Assembly (NCBI RefSeq): GCF_022965805.1
Contig: NC_133118.1
Coordinates: forward strand, 6,169,057 to 6,233,056
Source of the DNA: Primulina eburnea
Lineage: Eukaryota; Streptophyta; Magnoliopsida; Lamiales; Gesneriaceae
Reading direction: 5' to 3'
DNA length: 64,000 nt
Below are positions 12,325 through 23,971 of the stretch, in pieces. The first letter of the stretch is position 1. The number at the start of each line of letters is the position of its first letter. Below the pieces are notes generated by a model. The model did no database searches. It was not told the DNA's origin and was given only the letters and a program-made list of their open reading frames with translations. A program made the translations under genes and the position numbers.

Positions 12325-14742
12325 GTGTATGCTATGACCGAAGATCAGGCAAAAGAAGCTCCTGGTGGTGTGATTGCAGGTATCTGCATGCTTTGCGATT
12401 ATCATGCACGTGTTTTATTTGATACCGGAGTATCTCACTCATTCATATCTAATGCATTTATTGCATTTCATGATATTATGTGTACTCCATTGTATGATAC
12501 TTTGTCGATAGCCACGCCAGCAGGAAAGATTATTTTGTCCGAGCAAGTTGTGCATAATTTTGTATTGATATACGAGGATAATCTTATGTTTCTGAAATTG
12601 ATTGTCCTCCCAATGCACGACTTTGATTGTATTGTTGACATGGATATCTTGACGACCAATCGAGCTACTGTCGATTGTTTTCATGGAGTGGTTCGATTTC
12701 GACCTGTTAATGGACCCAAGAGGAATTTTTATGGCAAGGGTTCCCAAGCTAAAATTCCATGGTATCTTCTTTGGAAATGTCTCGGATTTTGTTTAGCGGG
12801 GATGAAGGTTATCTTATCTACGCTGTTGATGTTTCTAAGAAAGAGCCTTTTTTATCTGATATTCCTGTTGCAAAAGAGTTCCCAGATGTATTTCCCGATG
12901 AGATTCCTGATTTTCCGCCTCAACGAGAAGTTGAATTTAGTATTGATCTTATGCCGGGGACTGCACCTATTTCTAAAGCTCCTTATCGCATGGCACCATT
13001 GGAATTGAAAGAACAATTACAGGATCTTCTCGATAAGGGATATATTCGACTGAGTGTATCATCATGGGGAGCTCCAATTTTATTTGTTCGAAAGAAAAAT
13101 GGTAGTATGCGAATGTGTATCGATTATAGGAAACTGAATCGGGCTACTGTGAAAAATAAGTACCCAATTCCTCGTATTGATGACTTATTTGATCAGCTTC
13201 AGGGTACTTCTGTCTACTCTAAGATTGATCTTCATTCTGATTATCATCAAGTATGAGTTCGAGAAGAAGATGTACCTAATACTGCTTTTCGTACCAGGTA
13301 TGGCCACTACGAATTCTTGGTTATGCCTTTCGATCTCACGAATTATCCTGCTGTATTTATGGATCTAATGAATCGTGTCTTTCGAGATTTTCTTGACCAA
13401 TTCGTCATCGTGTTTATCGATGATATTCTTTTCTATTCGAAATCTAAAAAGGAGCATGCTGAACATTTGAGACTGGTACTTCAAACTCTTTGTACTAGCC
13501 ATTTATATGCTAAATTGTCCAAATGTGAATTCTCGATGGACAGTAGTATTTTTGGGCCACGTCATTTCGAGACATGGCATATTTTTTGATCCTGCAAAGT
13601 TTGAAGTTGTATTGAATTGGTCGAGACCTACGAATGTTCTTGAGATCCGTGTCTCATGGGTTTAGCGGTTATTATCATCATTTTATTGAAGGATTTTCAA
13701 AAATAGCTAAATCTATTACTCAACTGACACAGAAGAATCAGAGATTCATATGGTCAGTTGAATTTGAAGCTAGTTTTCTTGAATTGAAGAAGAGATTGAC
13801 CACAACACCTGTGCTAACTATTCCCTCAGGTACCAGAGGATTTGTAGTGTGTACAGATGCATCTGGTAAAGGTTTTGGCTGTGTTCTGATGCAAAATGGC
13901 AAGGTGTTTGCTTATGTGTCTCGTCAATTGAAATCTCATGAAACACATTATCATGTTCATGATCTTGAATTGTCCTCCATTGTATTTGCACTGAAGATTT
14001 GGCACCATTACTTGTATGGAGAAAAGTTTGTTATTTATTCAGACCATAAGAGTCTGAAATATCTCTTTTCTCAATCTGATTTGAATATGAGGCAACGCAG
14101 ATGGATGGATCTCCTGAAGGATTTTGACTGTGAGATTCAGTATCACTCTGTATCGGTGAATGTTACTGCAGATGCCCTTAGTCGTAAGGTGCATGATTCT
14201 GTTTTAGCTTCTGTCAATATCGCCAAGGTACGTGAGGATATATATACTTCTTGATGGACTTTTCACTCGAATTAGAATTCTGTCACTGTATTAGCATTGC
14301 AAATTGAGCCGAATTTGATATCTAAAATACGAAAGGCCCAACAAAGCGATGCTCAAATCCAAAAGTCGAAAGAACTTGTATCTGCAGGACATGAGTCTGG
14401 ATTTCAGATTTTTTCTGATGGTTCTTTACGACTTAATGGTCGGCTGATAGTTCCTAATAATTTTGATTTGAAATATGTCCTTCTTCGAGAAGCACATTGT
14501 ATCAAATACAGTATTCACCCTGGAAGCCGAAAGATGTATTTGACATTGAGACCTAAATTCTAGTGGAGACATATGAAGGAATTTGCTGAATTTATTTCGA
14601 AATGTCTTGTCTGCCAGCAAGTGAAAGCAGAGAGAATGAAACTTGGAGGATTATTCCATAGTCTTGAAATCCCAAAGTGGAATTGGGAATATATTGCTAT
14701 GGATTTTGTGACTCATTTACCTCGTTCGCCCAAGGGCAGTGA
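12325..14742 (+). pseudogene. ChrB pol part 1: protease, reverse transcriptase, RNase H, integrase zinc finger
   Basis: The pepsin-like protease is at about 12400-12720. Its active site reads FDTGVSHSFIS, with Val where Ala is usual after D-T-G. Reverse transcriptase at about 12870-13590 shows [46 protein letters not shown] (Gly to Asp relative to RSGYHQ) and the catalytic FIDDIL with its two Asp at 13419-13424. RNase H at about 13840-14200 shows [31 protein letters not shown] and [10 protein letters not shown]. The integrase zinc finger at about 14480-14650 has HCIKYSIHPGSRKM and CLVCQQVKAE. Breaks include frameshifts near 12740 and 13590 and stops near 13256, 14252 and 14561. The frame ends at 14742, where the ChrC LTR begins. 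Confidence 0.9.
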
Positions 14743-16097
14743 TGTGGGGACCCGGACACTAATTCATTTCTTAATCATCCTTGGGAATAATTTGATCAAT
14801 TATAATAAACAGAGTCTAATTTTTTTTAAAATACAAATGCGGAACGTAATGGAATTTATCTAATATAAACACTCACATAAAAGTACAAGTCTTGTACAAT
14901 TATATTACAAAAAAACTAGGGTTCAACTACTATGTATCAAGTGCTGAATCCTAATCTACTTCTGATCCGGATCTCCACGCTAACTGCAATCTCTCATCCT
15001 CTTCTTGACCCTGATCCTGTCCCACATGTTATCATGCACACATACAAACACGACAACAACCAGATAACTCCGGTGAGAATATAATCCTAGTATAAACAAT
15101 GAATAAATGCAATCATATAAAAACATATATAAAAGCATAAACAGTCATCAATAACATGTATCCAATCTGAACATGAATCGATATAAAACTGTAAATCAAC
15201 TAGTGACTCGTCATCTCAGACTCGACTCATCTCTAATCTAGGGATCCCGGTTACTGGATATTGGCATATATATCGAATCTCAGCGATAGGAGTCGATCTA
15301 CTCCTAAGCAACATCGATATAAATAAAACATCCAGTGTCTCGGCATATCCGCCAATGACTAGGCATCTCCGCCCATGACTCAGAACACGCTTGCTATAAA
15401 TCAATAGACTAAGAATATCAATCTCATGAATTGCAAACATCAATGCAATAAAGTAAAGTATGTGGTTTTTGGGAAGCTCAAGCCCAATCTTACTCAAGTC
15501 GATCTCTCAATTAACATTGATTTATACCTTTCTTTTTATCGATCTGACGAAGTCGATGTCTCGAATTCAAATCCTATCAATATCAATCTGACAATGACAA
15601 TATCGAAGAGTATAATATCAATATACTACTCAAATCAATACTGGATATAATCAGTACTCAATCTAATTCTGTTTCAACGGCATGACTGCATAATCTCAAT
15701 ATACCCAGCAATACAAATCAACAGATATCAATTCTCACAATTCATAATCGATAATAATATAAATCTGATATCAAATCTCAATCAAATTCATTCTGAAAAT
15801 CATAACAATTTCATATGGTATCTGTTCTTTAGTCCGGTTTTAATTATGTGATGTATAATATCGCAACAACCCCATATATGAATCATATCTGATTCATTCA
15901 ATATCATTTCAAATCGTATCAAAACATAAGAAAACTTACGTCCAGTTGAAGCACTTGTCGTTAGAAACACGGTATTGGAGTCGGATTGAAAATCGAACGG
16001 ACGGATTTCTCGCAAATTGAATTCTAGTATATAACAGCTTAACACTTTCCCTGGAAACGCTCTCGGTTCTTCCTTCCAATCTGATGGACAATTGAAG

Positions 16098-16100
<3 letters not shown>

Positions 16101-16130
<30 letters not shown>
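16101..16130. repeat. (AT)15 microsatellite in ChrC 3' LTR
   Basis: This is a perfect AT dinucleotide run. The ChrC 5' LTR copy ends just before the corresponding position (21990), so its length in the two LTRs cannot be compared. Confidence 0.95.
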
Positions 16131-16132
<2 letters not shown>

Positions 16133-16171
16133 CATGGCAAGACCAAGTGGCTTTCTCTATGCACTGCACGT

Positions 16172-16415
16172 CTCGCGCATATTCGCGACCCTCCTCAGTG
16201 CATATGCGCGAGACACTCTATCACGACACACAATCTTCTAGGCAACTCGCACATATGCGCGCACCATCGCCGCGCATATGCGCGAGGTTCTCTGGACTTG
16301 GCATATTTCCATGCACATGCTCGCGCATATACGCGAAGCGCGAGGTCCTCTTCCCATCTCGCGCATTTGCGCGCATCATGTCGCACATATGCGCGAGGGG
16401 TACTGTCCTCGCACA
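16172..16415. repeat. GC-rich palindromic motif block, ChrC LTR
   Basis: About ten variants of CGCGCATATGCGCG recur in head-to-tail pairs, joined by short linkers such as AGGTTCTCTGGACTTGG and GGTACTGTCCTCG. The surrounding LTR is AT-rich. The block translates to spurious Arg/His/Cys-rich open frames on both strands, which are not genes. Confidence 0.9.
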
Positions 16416-16621
16416 TAATTCACGTCATTTCTCATCTTTTCCGGTCTGATCCTTTCCGTCTATAATCACATCAATTATCCATAATTCATTTCAAATTATA
16501 ATAATAAAAATCTCGGGCATTACATTTCTCCCCCCTAAGATACGATTTCGTCTCCGAAATCACAGGCAATCAAATCATATCAGAAAGAAATATATAACAG
16601 AAGCTGAATATAAAACTCACA

Positions 16622-18239
16622 TCAATTAAATAACTCTGGGAATCTCTGTCTCATATCTGACTCCAGGTAGCTTCTTCAATGCCATGACGACTCCACTGAA
16701 TCTTCACAAGTGGAATAGTCTTCGTTCTGAGTTGCTTTTTCTTACGATCGAGAATCTGAATCGGTTTCTCGAAATAACTCAGTGCCTCGTCAAGTTCGGC
16801 CTCGTCTGGCTGAATAATATGTGAAGCATCGGGAATATACTTTCGCAATAAAGATACCTAAAAGACATCATGTATTCCAGATTGAGAAGGCGGTAATGCG
16901 AGTCGATAGGCACGATATCCTATCTTCTCGAGAATCTCATATGGTCCAATGTAACGTGGAGACAGCTTCCCTTTCTTGCTAAATCTGACAACTCCTCTTA
17001 AAGGTGAAATCTTCAAGAATACTCGGTCTTCTGCTTCAAATACTAATGGTCTACGTTGAACATTGGCATATTTGGCATGTCTGTCTTGAGCTGCCTTCAT
17101 TCTCTTCAGAATCAGCTTCACTTTCTCTGTCATATATCTGTTCATATCAGGTCCAATCTCAGGTACCTCAGAGATACCATCACAATATAGAGGGGATCTG
17201 CACTTCCTTCCGTACAACGCTTCAAAAAGTGCCATCTCTATACTTGTCTGATAGCTGTTGTTGTACGAAAACTCACAAAGTGGCAAAGATTCTTGCCAAC
17301 TAGTACTAAAATCAAGCACTACAGCTCTAAGCATATCCTCTATTGTCTGGATAGTCCGCTCTGACTGTCCGTCTGTCTGAGGATGATATGCGGTACTTAG
17401 ATGTAACTTCGTACCTAGAGCACGCTGTAAACTCTGCCAAAAGTGCGATGTAAACCGAGGATCACGGTTTGATACAATCGACTTCGGCACTCCATGCAAT
17501 CTGATCACTTATCTAACATAAATCTCTGCCATCTGGTCATGTCTGTACGTCATCTTGTACGGAATGAAACATGATGATTTGGTCAATCTGTCAATAACGA
17601 CCCAAATCGCATCGCAACCTCGGGAGAACGTGGTAGCTTCGTCAAAAAGTCCATGGAAATGTGATCCCATTTCCATTCCTGAACCGATAAGCTATGCAAC
17701 AATCTACCTGGTTTCTTCCTCTCGGCTTTTACCTGTTGGCAATTCAGACATCTGGAAACAAACTCTGCAATATCTGATTTCATATGTTTCCACCAAAACT
17801 GTCTTTTCAAACCATTATACATTTTTCTGCCACCAGGATGAATACTGAATCGACTGCTATGCGCTTCTGACAAGAGCTGTCGTTTCAAATCTGAAACATC
17901 TGGCACAACAAGACGATTATTCATATATAAAACACTGTCACGAACCTGATACTTAGATCGACGCCCTGTTCTGACCATCGACATCGATTTTTTAACGTTT
18001 CGATCAACTTTCTGAGCCGCTTTAATTCTTAAAATCAGCTCTGGTTCGGCTTGAACAGTATAGAGTCTTAATGGTCTACAATATTTCTCAAATATTAATC
18101 CAGACAAACAGCAATCTTCTATCAAATTTGAAACACCTATAGTCGATAAAGACAAAGAACATACCTTTCGACTCAGTGCATCAGCTGCTGAATTCGACTT
18201 TCCTGGATAGTACTTGATTTCACAATCAAAATCCTTCAA
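16622..18239 (-). pseudogene. ChrC integrase plus chromodomain (broken)
   Basis: Reading from high to low coordinates, the zinc finger is at about 17730-17880 ([29 protein letters not shown]). The catalytic core is at about 17250-17600, with [39 protein letters not shown] and [13 protein letters not shown]. The GPY-type region [15 protein letters not shown] is at about 16910-16960. The chromodomain at 16640-16800 ends in a tail like RQRFPELFN (stop at 16622-16624). Breaks are a frameshift near 17580 that removes the first catalytic Asp segment from frame, a stop near 16858 and a further stop near 16660. Residue conservation is otherwise high and closer to ChrD and ChrE than to ChrB. Confidence 0.9.
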
Positions 18240-20024
18240 TAAATCAAGTCATCTTCGCTGCCTCAAATTAAACTCTGATTGTGAAAATAGATATTTCAGA
18301 CTCTTATAATCAGAATAAATCTCAAACTTCTCACCGTATAGGTAATGTCTCCTTATCTTCAATGCAAAGACGATGGCTGCCAATTCAAGATCATGAATTG
18401 GGTAGCGAGTCTCATGCGGCTTCAACTGTCTCAAGGCATAAGCAATGACATGACCTCGCTGCATCAAAACACAACCCAATACTCTGTGAGAAGCATCACA
18501 ATAAACAATAAAATCACCAGTACCTGACGGGATAGTCAACACCGGAGTACTGGTCAATCTCTTCTTCAACTCTAAGAAACTGGACTCACATTCCTCTCAC
18601 CAAACAAATGGAGCATTCTTCTGAGTCAACAGCGTAATAGGTTTAGCAATAATCGAGAAATTTTTAATAAATCGTCGATAATATCTTGTCAAACCCATAA
18701 AACTGCGTATCTCTGGCACAGATGTCGGTCTCGGCCAACTGATCACGACCTCAACCTTGCTAGGATCAACAGAAATACTCTCTCCGGATATAATATGACC
18801 TAAAAATACAACCTGTCTCAACCAGAATTCACATTTCGACAGTTTAGCATACAGTTTCTCAGCACTCAGAGTCCTCAAAACAATTCTCAGATGCTCAGCA
18901 TGCTCTATCATATTCTTGGAATAAATCAGAATATCATCAATGAATATAATCACAAAATCATCGAGATATTTTTGGAACACATGGTTCATCAAACCCATAA
19001 ATATAGCTGGAGCATTTGTCAAACCAAACGGCATGACAATAAACTCATAATAGCCATACCTGATTCTGAATGCTGTCTTCGAGATATCAGAATATCTGAC
19101 TCTCAGCTGATGATATTCAAATCGATCTTGGAATATACAAAAGAACCCTGCAACTGATCAAACAAATCATCTATACGAGGCAAGGGATACTTATTCTTTA
19201 CCGTAGCCTTGTTCAGTTGCTGGTAGTCAATGCAAAGTCTCATTGAACCGTCTTTCTTCCTCACAAACAAAACTGGAGCACCCCAAGGAGAAACACTAGG
19301 TCTGATGTACCCCTTGGCCATAAATCTTCCAACTGTTCTTTCAACTCTTTATATTCGATCGGTGCCACTCTGTACGGAGCTCTAGAAATCGGAACTGTAC
19401 CTGGTACCAATTTGGTGCTGAAGTCTATCTCTCTGACTGGAGGCAATCATGGAATCTCATCTGGGAAGACGTCAGCAAATTCACACACCACTGGCAAATC
19501 AGCCAATGATGGTCTCGATTTCAGTACGTAAACTGAATATACAAGGAACATCTCTGCTCTTTTCTACAATAATCGAGTCATAGACATAGCAGATATAAAA
19601 GAAATTCTAGATCTAGAACCCTTACCGTAAAATTTCCATTCTTCAGCCATCTCAGGTCTAATCGTACAATATTATAGAAAAAATCAATGGTAGCTCTGTA
19701 CTTGGTCAGCATATCAATACCGATAATACAGTCAAAATAAGACAACCCAAGCACAATACAATGTAAATCAATTTCATGCCCATCATACTGTAGCATACAA
19801 TGTTTCACAGAATTCACTGATAACAAGCATGTCCCCAAAGGAGAAGAGACATACACTATAGCAGATAATGACTCAACAGACAATTCATGCATCAAATCAA
19901 ATCGCTCAGAAATAAATGTATGAGATGCACACGTATCAATCAATACGTAAGCAGGGTAACCACATAAAGAACAGTTACCTGCAAAAACATCATCGGGTGC
20001 TTCCTGAGCCTGCTCCTCTGTCAA
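18240..20024 (-). pseudogene. ChrC protease, reverse transcriptase and RNase H (broken)
   Basis: The protease is at 19650-20024. Its active site reads LIDTCASHTFIS, so the catalytic D-T-G has become D-T-C, which by itself should abolish activity. Reverse transcriptase at 18690-19400 has [41 protein letters not shown] near 19110 and [11 protein letters not shown] at about 18910-18945. RNase H at 18240-18570 has [32 protein letters not shown] and AADALSRK (just beyond, at about 18165). Breaks are a frameshift near 19100 that loses the GYHQ segment, another near 19320, and stops near 18595 and 19576. Confidence 0.9.
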
Positions 20025-21105
20025 CTGGTTTGCTGTCTAGGAGGCTGGCTAACTGTCTGGCTTCCTCTTGGCCTCTGCTGTGACAGAGTAATAGTTTGTG
20101 GGGGCTGGAAACAATTAACAGCTGATGATTATCTATCAGTCTGAGCCACTGATCTAGTTGATTCTGCTCCCTGGGATCCTTGGGAACCTCTCTATGGACA
20201 TACTCTCGCAAAATGTCCCTGCTGTCTACAGATACGGCAACTACCAATCACTCCTTGGCATTGCTCGGTTGGATGTCTCCCTCCGCAAGTTCTGCAATAA
20301 GCCCCGGTATAACTCTGGCTCTGTCGGGAACCACTGGAGCTAGAAGAACTGCTGCCAGATTTCTTAAACTGTCTTCCTCTAGCTTTCAGATAGTCTTTCT
20401 TCCCACCACTGTTGCTGTCACTATCAAATCTGGGAGGAGGTTGGAGAGACGGAGTCGAGGGTTGTTGTTGTGGTCTCTGTGCTGGAGGAACATAGGAAGC
20501 TCCTTTCTGTCTCATCAGACCGACTTCGGCTCCCTTTGCTCTGTTCAGGGCATCACCAAAGTTATTTGGTCGCCCTGTGTTCACAAGTATAAAAATCTCG
20601 GGATTTACGCCATTGATGAACTGATCAACAACAACTTCATCATTGTCAGCAACATGCAAAGCAAATCGCGCAAAGTAGAGAACTTGGCCACATATTCCTC
20701 AATGTTTAACTGACCCTATCTCAAATTCGCCAACTCTGCACCCTTGTCCTTTCTGTACGACACTGGAAAGAATCTCTGATAAAACTCAGTCTTAAAGACA
20801 TTCCAAGTGATATTCGTACCTCGATGCTCCAATGCTCTCTTCGTCGTAATCCACTAGTTCTTTGCAACGTCATGCAACTGGTGCCCTATCAGTCTGACTC
20901 GGCGCTCATCTGTGTAATGCAAGGAGTCAAACAACATCTCAATATCATCTAACCAACACTCACAGTCAACAGAAGTCTCTGTTCCTTTCAGGGTTGCAGG
21001 TTTGAGCGACTGAAATCTCTTCAGTAGCGTTTCCATCGGAGTTGTTGTCACATCCATCGGATTAGCCGAAGTACTGCCCTGTTCTGGGACTCTTCGATGA
21101 GGCAT
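20025..21105 (-). pseudogene. ChrC gag (broken)
   Basis: The start ATG is at 21105 (MPHRRVPEQGSTSANPMDV), equivalent to the gag starts of ChrD (38775) and ChrE (30386). The capsid part has KGTETSVDCECWLDDIEM and HQLHDVAKN. The later part has QFINGVNPEIFILVNTGRPN, a Ser-rich linker (SSSSSSGSRQ) and the zinc knuckle C-RI-C-RQQG-H-FARV-C at 20192-20240. A stop at about 20853 and a frameshift between 20660 and 20850 separate the two halves. Confidence 0.85.
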
Positions 21106-21365
21106 ATCTGATTATCAAAAAGATTAGTAACCCAATACAAAAAATCTGTTTCAGTTCAGTTCCCCCTCCGATCATCTTACTGTTGATCAAGAATCGGTTT
21201 TGATTCATTCTCAATACTACACATTACCAATCAAATCAGATAATTCAGTAAACATGTATTAAAGCAGTAAAACATGCTAGCATTCAAAAGCAAGGAATAA
21301 AACTCCATCTACCCCGCTCACTAGCTTCTATCTCAGTCTAAAGAACATACAGTTCTACCACCTGC
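21106..21365 (-). promoter_or_regulatory. ChrC leader with decayed primer-binding site
   Basis: The complement of the primer site is expected just before 21366. The sequence reads GTTCTACCACCTGC (21352-21365) where ChrD keeps GCTCTGATATCATCTG, so the site has lost three bases and changed several others. The rest is untranslated leader similar to ChrD 38776-39064. Confidence 0.7.
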
Positions 21366-21990
21366 TGTGGGGACCCGGACGCTAATTCATTTCTTAAACA
21401 TCCTTGGGAATAATTTGATCAATTGTAATAAACAGGGTCTAATTTTTTTTAAATACAAATGCGGAATGTAATGGAATTCATCTGACAATGACAATATCGA
21501 AAAGTATAGTATCAATATACTACTCAAATCAATACTTGATATAATCAGTACTCCTAATTTTGTTTCAATGGCATGACTGCATAATCTCAATATACCCAGC
21601 AATACAAATCAACAGATATCGATTCTCACAATTCATAATCGATAACAATTCAAATTTGATATCAAATATCAATCAAATTCATTCTGAAAATCATAACAAT
21701 TTCATGTTGTATTTGTTCTTTAATCCGGTTTCAATTATACGATGTCTAATATTGCAAGAACCCCATATATGAATCATATCTGATTCCTTCAATATCATAT
21801 TTTCAAATCGTATGAAATCATAAGAAAAATTATGTCCAGTTGAAGCTCTTGTCGTTAGAAACACGGTATTGGAGTCGGATTGAAAATGGAACGGACGGAT
21901 TCTCGCAAATTGAATTCTAGTATATAACAGCTTAACACTTTCCCTGGAAACGCTCTCGGTTCTTCCTTGCAATCTGATGGACAATTGAAG
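21366..21990 (-). repeat. ChrC 5' LTR remnant (625 bp)
   Basis: It matches 14743-14861 and then jumps to text equivalent to 15586-16097, so about 0.72 kb is deleted internally, with ATCT microhomology at the joint. It retains the AAGAACCGAGA element (complement at 21954-21964). It breaks off at GATGGACAATTGAAG (21990), losing the AT repeat, the GC block and the U3 end. Confidence 0.85.
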
Positions 21991-22120
21991 ACCTCATGAA
22001 CAAGTGTACAAAATACTACAACAAGGTGCCATACCTGATCCTGTCTCATATGGGAGAGGATCGGGTATTTTCAAACGAGCATTGGTATGGCACCTTTTTG
22101 AAGCCTTATATGGGAGACGA
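21991..22120. other. Filler DNA at the ChrC/ChrD junction
   Basis: The first 35 bp copy part of the ChrD LTR found 213 bp further on (22204-22238, CCTCATGAACAAGTGTAC and following). The next stretch is bounded by the inverted pair GTGCCATACC (22026-22035) and GGTATGGCAC (22083-22092) and contains ATATGGGAGA twice (22049 and 22109). The pattern looks like patchwork synthesis at a repaired break. No gene is visible. Confidence 0.65.
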
Positions 22121-22866
22121 TGTAGAAAAAAAAAGGCTAACTCATTTTCTTAAATCATCATTAGGATTAAATGGATCAATTAAATAGGCTAGGTCGATTT
22201 TTTTTAAATTGAACACCTCATGAACAAGTGTACAAAATACTACAACAAGTCATGTTCCATTTTATTTAATTTACAAGATCAAGTTCAATATATACAACAT
22301 GATCCAAGGTACAAAACTTGTTCAAAATAAAATCATAAAAAATTAGTGTTTATCAATGTGGGGACCCGGACGCTAATCAAGTTCTTAATCATCATTGGGA
22401 CTAATTAATCAATTAAAACAGGGTCTAAATTTTTTTTTTAAAATGCGGAACGTAGTGACATACAACATATATACATATCAGTATATAACATACAAATCCT
22501 GTATTTCAACATTTATTCAAACTAGGGTTTAAAACTAAAGTCAAGTGTTTAACCCTACATCTAGTCCAAGTCCGGTGCCACCACTCTAATCACGATCTAG
22601 CTCTTCATCTCCTCGACCCTGGACCTGTCCCACCTGTTGTCAAGTACACATACAGACAAGACAACAGCCGGATATACCGGTGAGAATATAATCCCCAGTA
22701 TAAATCAATGAAACATGCAATCATATAAACAATATAAGGCATGTAATCAGGTAACATGAATATGTATCAAAATCTGAAACATAAACAATATCAAATCAAA
22801 CTGTCGACATCAAACATAATTCAGACTAGACTCAATCCTAGTCTAGGGATCCCGGTTTCCAGATGT

Positions 22867-23058
22867 GGTATTCCTATATCGACTTCCGTAAAGGATGGAA
22901 CCATAATATCTATTACTCGATATAACCAGTGCCCTGGTATTCCTATATCGAATTCCGTAATAGAAGAATTCCAATACCCTTTACTCGATATAACCAAATA
23001 TGGTGTTCCTATATCGAATTCCGTAATAGATTCCATTACTCGATATAACCACACATCC
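22867..23058. repeat. Three tandem units of about 66-69 bp in ChrF
   Basis: Units start at 22867, 22936 and 23002. Each opens with GGTATTCCTATATCGA (GGTGTTCC in the third), continues with TTCCGTAA and closes with ACTCGATATAACCA. The middle of each unit varies. The other chromovirus LTRs have no such array. Confidence 0.9.
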
Positions 23059-23971
23059 AGTGTCCTGACCTAACCGTCAAGGACTGTAGCTCTATCACTA
23101 GCATCCTATCTTGAGACATAGTGCAATGTGCCGTGGTGATACCACCACTATCCGGCACTTCTGTCACAAGATAACTTGTCTAATACCTGTCATCTAAATA
23201 CAAGAGAACAAGTACATTAATCAATGTAATGCAAATATCCATGCAATAAAATTAAGTATGTGATTTAGGGAAACCCAAGTCTAAACCGACTCAAGTCCAT
23301 CTCCCAATACCACATTGACTTATACCTTTCGTTGCAGTCTCGGTTTCCTGCTCAGTCGAAGTCCTGAATTCACAGTCTGTCTGGTAATCACAATATCAAT
23401 AATCTCATATCAATATACCTCCCAAATCGATAACAATCTGATCAATCTGAATTTAATTCAAAATCAACGGTATAACAGTATCATTTCACTATTCCCGTCA
23501 ATACCATCTCAACATCTATCAATTACAATCTATAACCCATATCCAATATAAACTGTAATCGATTCATAATCCAAATCTGTCCGGTATAAATCAATATACC
23601 CTAAAAATTCATAACAATTCCATAATCAGTCCCGTTTCTTAATCTGACTTCGATTATATGATGTCTATGATGTCAAGAACGTCATATATGAATTCCATTC
23701 AATTCTGACACTAGCATAATTTCAAAGCATGTCAAAACGTAGCAAAACTTACGTCAAGTTGTAGCCTACGTTGCTAGGAACTCGGTACTGAAGTCGGATT
23801 TAAAATCAGACGGACGGATTTCTCAGAAAAGGCGTAAGGATTTTCGGTGAACTTTCCCTGACTCTTTTCTCGATTCTTACCTTTTGTTTCTAAAGAAAAT
23901 GCAAAGATATACGTATATATATATCAAGTTTGCATGTTAAGCGACGCGTCACATTTTCATGAATCTCGGCT

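Larger units (their letters stand above)
14743..16524 (-). repeat. ChrC 3' LTR (1782 bp)
   Basis: On the sense (minus) strand it runs from TGTAATGCCCGAGATTTTTA to the end CCGGGTCCCCACA. A GC-rich block of GCGCATATGCGC-type motifs lies at 16172-16415, about 110-350 bp from the U3 end. Next downstream is an (AT)15 microsatellite (16101-16130) in the place expected for a TATA region, and then the AAGAACCGAGA element (complement at 16061-16071). The minus-strand purine tract TCTTAGGGGGGAGAAA adjoins it. Confidence 0.85.
14743..21990 (-). mobile_element. ChrC: minus-strand chromovirus with truncated 5' LTR
   Basis: In plus coordinates it contains the 3' LTR (14743-16524), a polypurine tract on the minus strand (16525-16540), chromodomain through gag (16622-21105), leader (21106-21365) and a shortened 5' LTR (21366-21990). 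No matching target duplication exists. The left flank is ChrB (AGTGA), while the right end is cut and joined to filler DNA and then to ChrD. Confidence 0.85.

Noticed and set aside
16130..16465. Overlapping Arg/His/Cys-rich open frames on both strands (also at 25463-25876 and 40574-40916)
   Set aside because: They are translations of the GCGCATATGCGC array and exist in several frames at once. No start context, domain or codon bias supports a protein.
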